Assembly (NCBI GenBank): GCA_963745775.1
Contig: CAVUYY010000001.1
Coordinates: 62,001-126,000, forward strand
Direction of reading: 5' to 3'
DNA length: 64,000 nucleotides
From: Gaiellasilicea sp963745775
GTDB taxonomy: Bacteria; Actinomycetota; Thermoleophilia; Gaiellales; Gaiellaceae
A program made the position numbers and the translations under genes. Numbering within the stretch: position 1 is the stretch's first letter; each line of letters begins with the position of its first letter. This document shows, piece by piece, positions 15,734 to 22,882 of this stretch. A model generated the notes under the pieces. That model saw nothing but the letters and a program-made list of their open reading frames with translations. It made no database searches and was not told where the DNA came from.

Positions 15734-16219
15734 CTAGATCGTCTTGAACTGCTCGAACGGCTGACGGCAGCTCGCGCAGTAGCGGACCGAACGACAGGGC
15801 GTGGGGCCGAAGATGTTGTCGAGCCTCGTCTCGCTCGAGCCGCAGTACGGGCAGCGGAACGCTTTCGACTGGAGCTGGAGGAGCGTCGTCGCGCCGGCGG
15901 CGCGCGGCGTTGGCGGCGCGAATCCGGCTTCGCGGAGCTTTTCGCGGCCGTCGGCGGTGATCCGGTCGGTCGACCACGAGTCATCGAGGACGACGTCGAC
16001 CTGCGCCTCCGCGCCGAGATCCTCGATCGCCGCCTCCATCTGCCCCTTCATCGTCTCGAGCGCGGGGCAGCCCAGGAACGTCGGCGTGAACTCGATCCGC
16101 ACGTGCTCGCCGTCGATCTCGACGCTCTTGACGACGCCGAGGTCGACGAGCGAGATCACCGGGATCTCCGGATCGGGGATCTCGGACAGGGCCTCCCAGA
16201 CCGCCGCCTCGGTTACCAC
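15734..16219 (-). CDS. paaD: Phenylacetate degradation protein PaaD
   Basis: A 161-residue maturation factor for the phenylacetyl-CoA monooxygenase. The N-terminal DUF59/MIP18 domain has DPEIPVISLVDLGVV and FTPTFLGCPALETM, with its conserved Cys. The C-terminal zinc-ribbon-like part has CPYCGS and CRSVRYCASCRQPFEQF. GTG start at 16219, overlapping the end of paaC. Last gene of the paaABCD transcript; no paaE reductase follows. Confidence 0.95.
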   Translation of the reverse strand: MVTEAAVWEALSEIPDPEIPVISLVDLGVVKSVEIDGEHVRIEFTPTFLGCPALETMKGQMEAAIEDLGAEAQVDVVLDDSWSTDRITADGREKLREAGFAPPTPRAAGATTLLQLQSKAFRCPYCGSSETRLDNIFGPTPCRSVRYCASCRQPFEQFKTI

Positions 16220-16857
16220 TGCGCCCCGACCGGCGCCGAGCGGCGCACCATCGTCATCTCGTCCCACAACTCCGCGAACTCTGGCCCCGGCGCCGCCCGC
16301 TCGACTGCCTCGACCTCTTCCCGGCCCAGGCGCTCGGCGAGCGCCGGCCGCTGATCCGGGGCAACGACGCCGAGCGCGAGCGGCCACAGCCGTTCGAGGG
16401 CGTCGAGAAAGCGCGGCTCCTCGCGCAGCTTCGACGCCCACATCTCGGCGTGGAGGCGGTGGTAGACCTCCTCGCGGTCGATCTTCGCCGCCACCCCGGC
16501 GAGCTCGGCGTCGTCTGAGGACTTCAGCGCTTCGAGCCGGATCGCGTCGGCCGTCTCGTAGAGGAAGTGGCGCGCGATGGTGCCGGCCCAGTCGCCCACG
16601 AGCCGCGTCTGGACGAGCGGGGCGCAGCGGTACTCGTCGGGCCGGCGGTCGAACGCGAGCGAATCCGCGTCGCCGCCGAGGTCGCGTGCCGCGAGCTCGT
16701 AGAGCGCGCGCGCATGACCGATCTCGTTCTGCGCGATCGACGAGAAGGCGACGTCCTCCTCGAGGAAGGGCGCGATCCCCGTCCACTCGGAGTCGCGCCA
16801 GCCGAGGATCAGCTCGTCGTCAGCTAGCTCCAGCAGCAGTTGTGCCCGCTCGCTCAC
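16213..16857 (-). CDS. paaC: Phenylacetyl-CoA 1,2-epoxidase structural subunit PaaC
   Basis: A 214-residue ferritin-like helical protein that pairs with PaaA in the multicomponent monooxygenase. It shows LADDELILGWRDSEW, AQNEIGHARALYELA and REEVYHRLHAEMW, matching PaaC, which keeps the four-helix fold but is the structural partner of the catalytic subunit. It overlaps paaB upstream by 38 bases and paaD downstream by 7, indicating tight translational coupling. Confidence 0.95.
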   Translation of the reverse strand: MSERAQLLLELADDELILGWRDSEWTGIAPFLEEDVAFSSIAQNEIGHARALYELAARDLGGDADSLAFDRRPDEYRCAPLVQTRLVGDWAGTIARHFLYETADAIRLEALKSSDDAELAGVAAKIDREEVYHRLHAEMWASKLREEPRFLDALERLWPLALGVVAPDQRPALAERLGREEVEAVERAAPGPEFAELWDEMTMVRRSAPVGAQW

Positions 16858-17107
16858 GTGCCTCCTTCAACCGAGCCTTGATCGAGTAGCCGTCGACACG
16901 GCGGTACTTGAGGTCGAACTCGTCCGGGAACTCGTCGATCTCCAGGATCTGCTCGCGCGGCACGACCCAGAGCGCCACCGACTCCTGCCGGCGGGCGTAG
17001 AACTCGCGCGCGTAGGCGTCGGCGAATGCCTGGTCGGGCGCGTGGAACGACCCTCCGTGGACGAAGGGCTGGCCCTTCCGCTCCTGCCGGAACACCTCGT
17101 AGATCAA
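16820..17107 (-). CDS. paaB: Phenylacetyl-CoA 1,2-epoxidase subunit PaaB
   Basis: A 95-residue bridging subunit of the PaaABC(E) complex. Key features are YEVFRQERKGQPFVHGGSFHAPD, FYARRQESVALWVVPRE and a long C-terminal tail after YRRVDGYSIKAR. The start ATG follows the paaA stop with no spacer, and the 3' end overlaps paaC by 38 bases. Confidence 0.96.
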   Translation of the reverse strand: MIYEVFRQERKGQPFVHGGSFHAPDQAFADAYAREFYARRQESVALWVVPREQILEIDEFPDEFDLKYRRVDGYSIKARLKEARERAGTTAAGAS

Positions 17108-18010
17108 CTACGCAGCCTCCGGCAGCATCGCCTTCGAGACCCAGTCCACCTCGGCGCGCGAGAGCCGCCGGAAGGCGAGCCGCTCCTGCGACGCAGGCCC
17201 GTGGCCGGTGACGACCGCGGTCAGCTTCTCCCAGTCGGGCTCGGTGTACTCCCAGACGCCGTCGCCGTTCTTCGCCAGCTTCGGATCGGGCAGCTCGAGG
17301 CCCAGCTCGAGGATCTGCGGCACGTAGCCATCGAGGAACTGCTGGCGCGCCTCCTCGTTGCCCTGGCTCTTGATCCGCCAGTGCACCATCGGATCCTCGT
17401 CGGCCGGGATCGGCGTCCCGTGGAAGTGCATCAGCGGCTCCCACCAGCGCGTCACGGCCTCCTGCACGAGCTCGAACTGCTCCGGCGTCCCGGTGACCAT
17501 CGCAAGCACGGTGTCGCGGCCGTGGAGGATGTGGAACGACTCCTCCCAGCAGACCTTCTTCATCACCCGCGCGTACGGCGCGTAGGAGCACTTGAGGAGC
17601 GCCTTCTGGCTGATGATCGCGGCCGCGTCGACGAGCCAGGCGATCACGCCTACGTCGCCCCAGCTCTTCGTCGGGTAGTGGAAGACGTTGTGGAACTTGG
17701 ACTTGCCCGAGATCAGGTCGTCGAGGCACTGCGCGCGCGGCTTGCCGAGATCCTCGACGACGCGGTAGATCAGCTGGCAGTGGCCGACCTCGTCCTGGAT
17801 CTTCGCGGTCAGCGCGAGCTTCCGCTGCAGGGTGGGGGCGCGCAGGATCCAGTCGCGCTCGGGGAGGACGCCCATCAGCTCCGAGTTGCCGTGCATCTCG
17901 ATGAACTTGATCAGCCGCTTCCGGTACTCGTCGGGCATCCAGTCGTCCGTCTCGACCTGTCCCCCGGCCTGGACGAACTCGAGGAACTCGGCGGTGCGCG
18001 CGTCGGTCAT
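17108..18010 (-). CDS. paaA: Phenylacetyl-CoA 1,2-epoxidase catalytic subunit PaaA
   Basis: The 300-residue diiron catalytic subunit, which epoxidises the ring of phenylacetyl-CoA. The two EXXH iron-ligand motifs are visible as QDEVGHCQL and CWEESFHILHG, with FHYPTKSWGDVGVIAWLVDA between them. ATG 18010 has GGGAGG six bases upstream. First gene of paaABCD, read away from the TetR gene; a PaaR-like operator lies 14 bases upstream of the start codon. Confidence 0.97.
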   Translation of the reverse strand: MTDARTAEFLEFVQAGGQVETDDWMPDEYRKRLIKFIEMHGNSELMGVLPERDWILRAPTLQRKLALTAKIQDEVGHCQLIYRVVEDLGKPRAQCLDDLISGKSKFHNVFHYPTKSWGDVGVIAWLVDAAAIISQKALLKCSYAPYARVMKKVCWEESFHILHGRDTVLAMVTGTPEQFELVQEAVTRWWEPLMHFHGTPIPADEDPMVHWRIKSQGNEEARQQFLDGYVPQILELGLELPDPKLAKNGDGVWEYTEPDWEKLTAVVTGHGPASQERLAFRRLSRAEVDWVSKAMLPEAA

Positions 18011-18023
18011 CTGGCCTCCCTAC

Positions 18024-18037
18024 CTACCGGTCGTTAG
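18024..18037. promoter_or_regulatory. PaaR-like operator between paaA and tetR
   Basis: CTACCGGTCGTTAG is an imperfect palindrome: left half CTACCG, right half complement CTAACG. It matches the phenylacetyl-CoA-responsive PaaR consensus CNAACGNNCGTTNG, as I recall it, at all but one fixed position. Its place in the divergent 28-base gap fits dual control of paaA and the TetR gene. Confidence 0.55.
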
Positions 18038-18038
18038 C

Positions 18039-18635
18039 ATTGAGTGTATCGCCACACGTCCGCCAACGCCGCGAGGCCTCGAGCTCACGCGCCAGGCCGC
18101 GCGCCTCTTCGCGCAGAAGGGCTATCACGGCACCTCGATGGGCGAGCTCGCGGTGGCGATGGGCGTTCAGAAGGGCTCGCTCTACTCGCTGACCGTCTCC
18201 AAGCAGGAGCTGCTCTACGAGGCGATGCGAGAAGGCGCGGTCGCGTTCCACGCGGGACTCGATGCGATTCCGGACGAGCTGCCCGCCGGCGAGAAGATCC
18301 GCCTCGCCCTCCGCTCCCACCTCCGCATCGTCGCGGAACAGCTCGACGTCGCGACCGTCTTCATCCGCGAGTGGCGCTACCTCGAGGGGGAGCGGCGGGA
18401 CGAGATCCGGGCGGAGCGGCGCCGCTACGAGGAGCGCCTGCGCGCGCTCTTCCGCGAGGGCCGCGACCGCGGCGAGCTCCGCTCCGACCTGGACGAGAGC
18501 GCGGCCGCGCTGCTCGCGCTCTCGGCGGCGAACTGGGCTTACACCTGGCTCGAGCCCGGCCGCGACACCGACGAGCTCGCCGACCGCTTCACGGCGATCC
18601 TCGTCGACGGGATCCGCGGGTACGCGACCCGTTGA
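18039..18635 (+). CDS. TetR/AcrR family regulator, probable PaaR
   Basis: About 198 residues. The helix-turn-helix region reads LELTRQAARLFAQKGYHGTSMGELAVAMGV then QKGSLYSLTVSKQELLYEA, followed by a C-terminal ligand domain with VATVFIREWRYLEGERRDEI. The divergent position next to paaA and the operator suggest it represses the paa genes until phenylacetyl-CoA binds. The start is unclear: in this frame no ATG, GTG or TTG lies near the HTH, only ATT 18039. A GTG at 18044 in another frame (VYRHTSANAAR) would work if one base near 18076 is an error. Confidence 0.8.
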   Translation: MECIATRPPTPRGLELTRQAARLFAQKGYHGTSMGELAVAMGVQKGSLYSLTVSKQELLYEAMREGAVAFHAGLDAIPDELPAGEKIRLALRSHLRIVAEQLDVATVFIREWRYLEGERRDEIRAERRRYEERLRALFREGRDRGELRSDLDESAAALLALSAANWAYTWLEPGRDTDELADRFTAILVDGIRGYATR

Positions 18636-19507
18636 GGGGCGCCGTCCTCATCGTCAACCCGTACGCGAGCCGGGTGACGGAGGAGCTGATCGACGGCGTC
18701 GAGAACGTGCTCGAGCCGGTGGAGACGCTGCGGACGGAGCGAGCCGGCCATGCGATCGAGCTCGCACGCGAGGCAGACGCCGACGCGATCGTCGTCCTTT
18801 CCGGCGACGGGGGCTTCAACGAGGTGCTGAACGGCGTCCGGCCGGGTGTCGCCGTCGGCTTCGTGCCGGGTGGCGGCACGAGCGTGCTCCCACGCGCGCT
18901 CGGCCTCCCGCGCGATCCGCTCGCCGCGGCTCGGCAGATCGCGTCCGGCCGCACTCGCCGGATCTCGCTCGGCCGCGTGAACGGCCGCCGCTTCGCCTTC
19001 AGTGCCGGCGTGGGCCTCGACGCCGAGCTGATCCGGCTGCTGGACGAACGCGGGCGAGACGCGAGCGGCCGCCGTCCGGGCGATCTCGTGTTCGCGTGGA
19101 CTGCCGTCTCAGCCCTCGCCCGTCATCGAGGCCGCTTCGAACCGGTGCTCGAGATCACCGACCGCGGCGAGGCCGCCTTCGCGCTCGTCGGGAACGCGAA
19201 TCCCTACACGTACGCCGGCCCGATTCCGCTCCGGCTGACGCCCGAGGCGAGCTTCGAAGGCGGGCTCGACCTCGTGGCGCCGCGCGACGTGAAGGCGAGG
19301 ACGTGGCCCCGTTTTGCCGCGTATGCCGTTCGAGGCCGGGGTCAGGAGCGCGCGCGCGACGTGATCTACGGCCACGATCTCGACCGGATCGAGATCCGCT
19401 CGCGCGAGCCGCAGCCGCTCCAGGTCGACGGCGAGGATCTCGGCGACGTGACCGAGGTCGTGCTCGAGGCGGAGCGGGACGCGGTCACCGTCTTCTCGCA
19501 GTCTTAA
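18632..19507 (+). CDS. Diacylglycerol/lipid kinase family protein
   Basis: A 291-residue DAGK-catalytic-domain protein. The beta1 strand and loop read VLIVNPYASRVTEE; the nucleotide-binding glycine-rich part reads VLSGDGGFNEVLNGV and FVPGGGTSVLPRALGLP, with the later FSAGVGLDAELI. These enzymes phosphorylate lipid or sphingoid alcohols. The start is TTG 18632, overlapping the TetR stop by 4 bases (TTGA), so the two are coupled. Substrate cannot be named. Confidence 0.85.
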   Translation: MRGAVLIVNPYASRVTEELIDGVENVLEPVETLRTERAGHAIELAREADADAIVVLSGDGGFNEVLNGVRPGVAVGFVPGGGTSVLPRALGLPRDPLAAARQIASGRTRRISLGRVNGRRFAFSAGVGLDAELIRLLDERGRDASGRRPGDLVFAWTAVSALARHRGRFEPVLEITDRGEAAFALVGNANPYTYAGPIPLRLTPEASFEGGLDLVAPRDVKARTWPRFAAYAVRGRGQERARDVIYGHDLDRIEIRSREPQPLQVDGEDLGDVTEVVLEAERDAVTVFSQS

Positions 19508-19524
19508 CCGACCGGGCTGAACCG

Positions 19525-20436
19525 ATGGCAGATCCGCGCGTCTCAGGCAGTGTGCGACGCGCGCTCGCCCTCATGATCGTCCTGCCGCTCCTCCTCGTGG
19601 CCTGCGGCGGCGGCGACGCCGGCCCGGAGAAGGACGAGCCGGTCGCGGAGAAGACCGCGCGGCTCTTCGAGTTCGATCGCGAGGCTGCGTTCGACTCGTC
19701 CGAAGGGCAGACGGCGAAGCAGAAGGACATCGTGATCAAGGGGATGTCGTACGCGAGTCCCGGCGGCGACCGCGTCTCCGGAATCGTCGTCGTCCCGAAG
19801 CGGCGGATCGAAGGTCGCGCCGGCGTCATCTTCATGCACGGAGCCGGCGGCTCCCGGATCGACTTCATCGACGAGGCGGCAATCCTCGCCGAACGCGGTG
19901 TGGCCGTGCTCGCGATCGACTCGCCGTTCAGCCGCTCGCAGAAGCCCGAGGTACGGGCCGGGCAGGCGCTGCCGCCGGTGACGCGCGAGCTGATGATCCG
20001 CAACGTCAAGGATCTCGTCCGCGGGTTCGACCTGCTCGTGCAGAAATACGGCGTCTCGCCGGAGCGGCTCGGGATCGTCGGCTACAGCATGGGCGTGCAG
20101 CCCGCCGCCCTCGCCGCATCGCTCGACGCACGCGTCAAGGCGGTCGTCCTGATGGCGGGCCGCGCCTATCCGTCGGGAACCCCGGGCGACGCAGAATGGG
20201 AGGTGCTCTTCGGCCCGATCGACACCATCCACTTCGTCCCCCACCTCGCGCCCGCGAAGGTGCTCCTCCAGGGCGGCAAGGGCGACGTGGTGATCCCGCG
20301 GGAGGAGATGGAGCAGCTCTACGCGGCGACGAGCGAGCCCAAGGAGATCCGCTGGTACGACGCGGGCCACGAGCTCGGCGAGCGCTCGAAGGACGAGCGC
20401 CTCGCGTGGCTCGGCCGCGAGCTCGGCCTGAAATAG
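19525..20436 (+). CDS. Alpha/beta hydrolase lipoprotein
   Basis: A 303-residue exported hydrolase. A signal peptide with lipobox (LLLVAC, Cys near residue 27) is followed by a GGG linker, so the mature protein should be lipid-anchored outside the cell membrane. The hydrolase core has IFMHGAGGSRIDF, the nucleophile elbow GYSMGVQPAA, the acid in LLQGGKGDVVIP and the His in DAGHELGERS, a complete triad. It resembles acetyl-xylan esterase or dienelactone hydrolase relatives. Located 17 bases after the lipid kinase. Substrate unknown. Confidence 0.85.
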   Translation: MADPRVSGSVRRALALMIVLPLLLVACGGGDAGPEKDEPVAEKTARLFEFDREAAFDSSEGQTAKQKDIVIKGMSYASPGGDRVSGIVVVPKRRIEGRAGVIFMHGAGGSRIDFIDEAAILAERGVAVLAIDSPFSRSQKPEVRAGQALPPVTRELMIRNVKDLVRGFDLLVQKYGVSPERLGIVGYSMGVQPAALAASLDARVKAVVLMAGRAYPSGTPGDAEWEVLFGPIDTIHFVPHLAPAKVLLQGGKGDVVIPREEMEQLYAATSEPKEIRWYDAGHELGERSKDERLAWLGRELGLK

Positions 20437-20497
20437 ACTGCGCCGCGATGGCGAGCACGATTGCTAGCATGTTCCTGCGGAGCGCGGACTCCGCCGC

Positions 20498-21526
20498 GTG
20501 ATCGGCGACGGCGCGAGCGTTCCGGACGGTGAGGTGGAGGGGCTCGACGACGCGGACTTTCTCGCCTTCTACCGCTCGCTCGTCCTGCTTCGCACCTACG
20601 ACGAGCGCTCGGTCGTCTACCACCGGCAAGGCCGGATCGGCACGTACGCGATCTACTGGGGGCACGAGGCGATGCAGGCCGGCTCGTTCCATGCGCTGGC
20701 CGACGAGGACTGGATCTTCCCGAGCTACCGCGAGTCGGCGATCGGGCTGCTGCGCGGGATGCCCGCGGCGACGATCCTCTCGTGGTGGCGCGGGCATCCG
20801 ACCGGCTGGTGGAACCCGGCCGACTACAACCTCGCCTCGATCTGCGTCCCGATCGCGACCCACGTGCCGCACGCGGCCGGGCTCGCCTGGGGGAAGCGGT
20901 TGCGAGGAGAGGACGCCTGCGCGATCGCCTACTTCGGCGACGGCGCCACCTCCGAGGGCGCGTTCCACGAGGGCGCGAACTTCGCGGCGGTGATGCGGGC
21001 GCCGGTGATCCTCTTCTGCAACAACAACGGCTGGGCGATCTCGACGCCGGTCTCCGACCAGACGCGCGCCCAGGCGCTCGCCGACAAGGCGATCGGCTAC
21101 GGGATTCCGAGCGCGCGGGTCGACGGCGGCGACGTGCTCGCCGTCTACGAGGCGACGCGGGATGCGGTCGCACGCGGGCGGGCCGGCGAGGGGCCGACCT
21201 TCATCGAGGCGGTCACCTACCGCGCGGCGCCGCATGCGACGGCCGACGATCCGAGCGCGTACATCGATCCGGAGCGCGTCGAGGAGGCGCGGGCGAACGA
21301 GTGTCTCGGACGCTACGAGCGCTATCTCCGCCGGCAGGGGCTGCTCGACGACGCGCTCGCGGAGCAGATCAAGGCCGAGGCGGCGGACGTGATGCGCGCC
21401 GGGATCGCCGCCGCCGAGGCGGAGCCGAAGCCGGACCCCGGCCTCCTGTTCGAGCACGCGCTCGTCGATCCGCCGGCGTCGTTCGCGACGGATCTGGCGG
21501 AGCTGAGGCGGATTCTCGGTGGCTGA
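20498..21526 (+). CDS. 2-oxoacid (pyruvate/branched-chain) dehydrogenase E1 component, alpha subunit
   Basis: A 342-residue thiamine-diphosphate subunit. The ThDP motif starts at GDGATSEGAFHEGANF (about residue 147) and ends at FCNNNGWAIST; YRESAIGLLRGMP and the phosphorylation-loop equivalent RAAPHATADDPSAY follow the family order. GTG start at 20498; a 6-bp hairpin (20477-20494) covers the only Shine-Dalgarno-like GGAG. The 3' end overlaps the beta subunit by 8 bases. With E1 beta and the E2 at 25.7 kb it forms a dehydrogenase complex; no E3 is in the window. Pyruvate versus branched-chain substrate cannot be settled. Confidence 0.93.
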   Translation: MIGDGASVPDGEVEGLDDADFLAFYRSLVLLRTYDERSVVYHRQGRIGTYAIYWGHEAMQAGSFHALADEDWIFPSYRESAIGLLRGMPAATILSWWRGHPTGWWNPADYNLASICVPIATHVPHAAGLAWGKRLRGEDACAIAYFGDGATSEGAFHEGANFAAVMRAPVILFCNNNGWAISTPVSDQTRAQALADKAIGYGIPSARVDGGDVLAVYEATRDAVARGRAGEGPTFIEAVTYRAAPHATADDPSAYIDPERVEEARANECLGRYERYLRRQGLLDDALAEQIKAEAADVMRAGIAAAEAEPKPDPGLLFEHALVDPPASFATDLAELRRILGG

Positions 21527-22487
21527 GAAGCTCCTCGTGGAAGCGGTCAACGACGCGCTCCACGTCGAGATGGAGCGCGACGCCGACGTGATGGTGCTGG
21601 GCGAGGACGTCGGCCGCGCCGGGGGCGTCTTCCGCGCGACCGCCGGCCTGCGCGACCGCTTCGGCGCCGATCGCTGCGTCGACACGCCGCTCGCCGAGGC
21701 CGGGATCCTCGGCTCGGCGGTCGGGCTCTGCATGGCCGGCTTCCGGCCGGTCTGCGAGATGCAGTACGACGCCTTCTCCTACCCGTGTCTCGACCAGCTG
21801 ATCACGCACGTCGGCCGCTACCGCTGGCGCACCGGCGGGAAGATGACCTTCCCGCTCACGATCCGGATGCCGTACGGCGGCGGCGTGCGCGCCCCCGAGC
21901 TGCACGACGACTCGCCGGAGACCTACTACGTGCACACGCCCGGGATCAAGGTCGCGATCCCCTCGACGCCCGCCGACGCGAAGGGGTTGCTGGCGGCAGC
22001 GATCCGCGATCCCGATCCGGTCGTCATCCTCGAGCCGAAGCTCGTCTACCGGACGGAGCGCGGCGAGGTGCCGGAGGGCGAGCACGTCGTCCCGCTCGGG
22101 AAGGCGCGGCTCGCGCGCGAGGGCGGCGACCTGACGCTCGTCGCCTACGGCGCGATGGTGCCGGTCTGCGAGCGCGCGGCCGACGAGCTCGAGGCATCCG
22201 TCGAGGTGCTCGACCTCCGCAGCCTCAAGCCGCTCGACGAGGAGGCTCTGCTCGCGTCGGCCGCCAAGACCGGCCGCGTCGTCCTCGTCCAGGAAGCCCC
22301 GCGAACCTGCGGGTACGCCGCCGAACTCGCGGCGATCCTGGCGGAGAAGGCGCTGCTCGACCTGCGCGGCCCCGTGCTGCGGGTGACGGGCTACGACGTG
22401 CCGTACCCGTACTGGACGATCGAGGACGCATACATGCCTTCGGTCGCGCGGGTCGTGGACGCGGCGCGGCGGCTGCTCGAGTTCTAG
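21519..22487 (+). CDS. 2-oxoacid dehydrogenase E1 component, beta subunit
   Basis: A 322-residue transketolase-like subunit. Features: VMVLGEDVGRAGGVFRAT, FGADRCVDTPLAEAGILGSAVG, FPLTIRMPYGGGVRAPELHDDSPE, and the C-terminal domain SLKPLDEEALLASAAKTGRVVLVQEAP with GYDVPYPYWTIEDAYMPS. It completes the E1 heterotetramer with the overlapping alpha gene. Confidence 0.95.
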   Translation: MAEKLLVEAVNDALHVEMERDADVMVLGEDVGRAGGVFRATAGLRDRFGADRCVDTPLAEAGILGSAVGLCMAGFRPVCEMQYDAFSYPCLDQLITHVGRYRWRTGGKMTFPLTIRMPYGGGVRAPELHDDSPETYYVHTPGIKVAIPSTPADAKGLLAAAIRDPDPVVILEPKLVYRTERGEVPEGEHVVPLGKARLAREGGDLTLVAYGAMVPVCERAADELEASVEVLDLRSLKPLDEEALLASAAKTGRVVLVQEAPRTCGYAAELAAILAEKALLDLRGPVLRVTGYDVPYPYWTIEDAYMPSVARVVDAARRLLEF

Positions 22488-22495
22488 GCAGCGCA

Positions 22496-22882
22496 GTGGG
22501 CGAGCGGCTTCGGCTCTGGCTCGAGCGGGGCGCGAGCGGGTTCTACCTTCGCGACGCCGCCACCGGCGAGCCCGTGCGCTGGGAGGATCCGCGGATCCGG
22601 GTCGTCCCGGTAGCGGGCGTCTCCTACCGGATGGATGCGCTCGAAGACCCGTCGTTCGATCCGGGTCGGCGGCTCGCGCTCGTCCCCGAACCCGAGAACG
22701 AGCACGATCCGAACGCGGTCGGGATCTGGAACGAGGAGCGGGCGCTGCAGCTCGGCTACGTCCCGGCGGCGATCGCGCCCGAGCTCGCCGGAGACGAGCA
22801 GGCGCTCTCGCTTTGGCGCGTCGACGGCGGCCTCCGCGTGCTCATCGCGCCGGCCGACGCCTGGCTCGGGACGCCTCGCTAG
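22496..22882 (+). CDS. Stand-alone HIRAN-domain protein
   Basis: A 128-residue protein beginning at GTG 22496. The HIRAN core is clear: FDPGRRLALVPEPENEHDP, NAVGIWNEERALQLGYVP and a trailing helix. HIRAN domains bind single-stranded 3' DNA ends in Rad5/HLTF helicases; stand-alone bacterial copies have no assigned role. It lies 8 bases after E1 beta, probably cotranscribed, and its end overlaps the LuxR regulator tail by 4 bases. Confidence 0.8.
   Translation: MGERLRLWLERGASGFYLRDAATGEPVRWEDPRIRVVPVAGVSYRMDALEDPSFDPGRRLALVPEPENEHDPNAVGIWNEERALQLGYVPAAIAPELAGDEQALSLWRVDGGLRVLIAPADAWLGTPR

Noticed and set aside
20477..20494. GCGGAG/CTCCGC hairpin upstream of the E1 alpha start as a riboswitch or attenuator
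   Set aside because: Only six pairs with no conserved riboswitch core and no terminator T-run. Mentioned under the gene but not called as an element.
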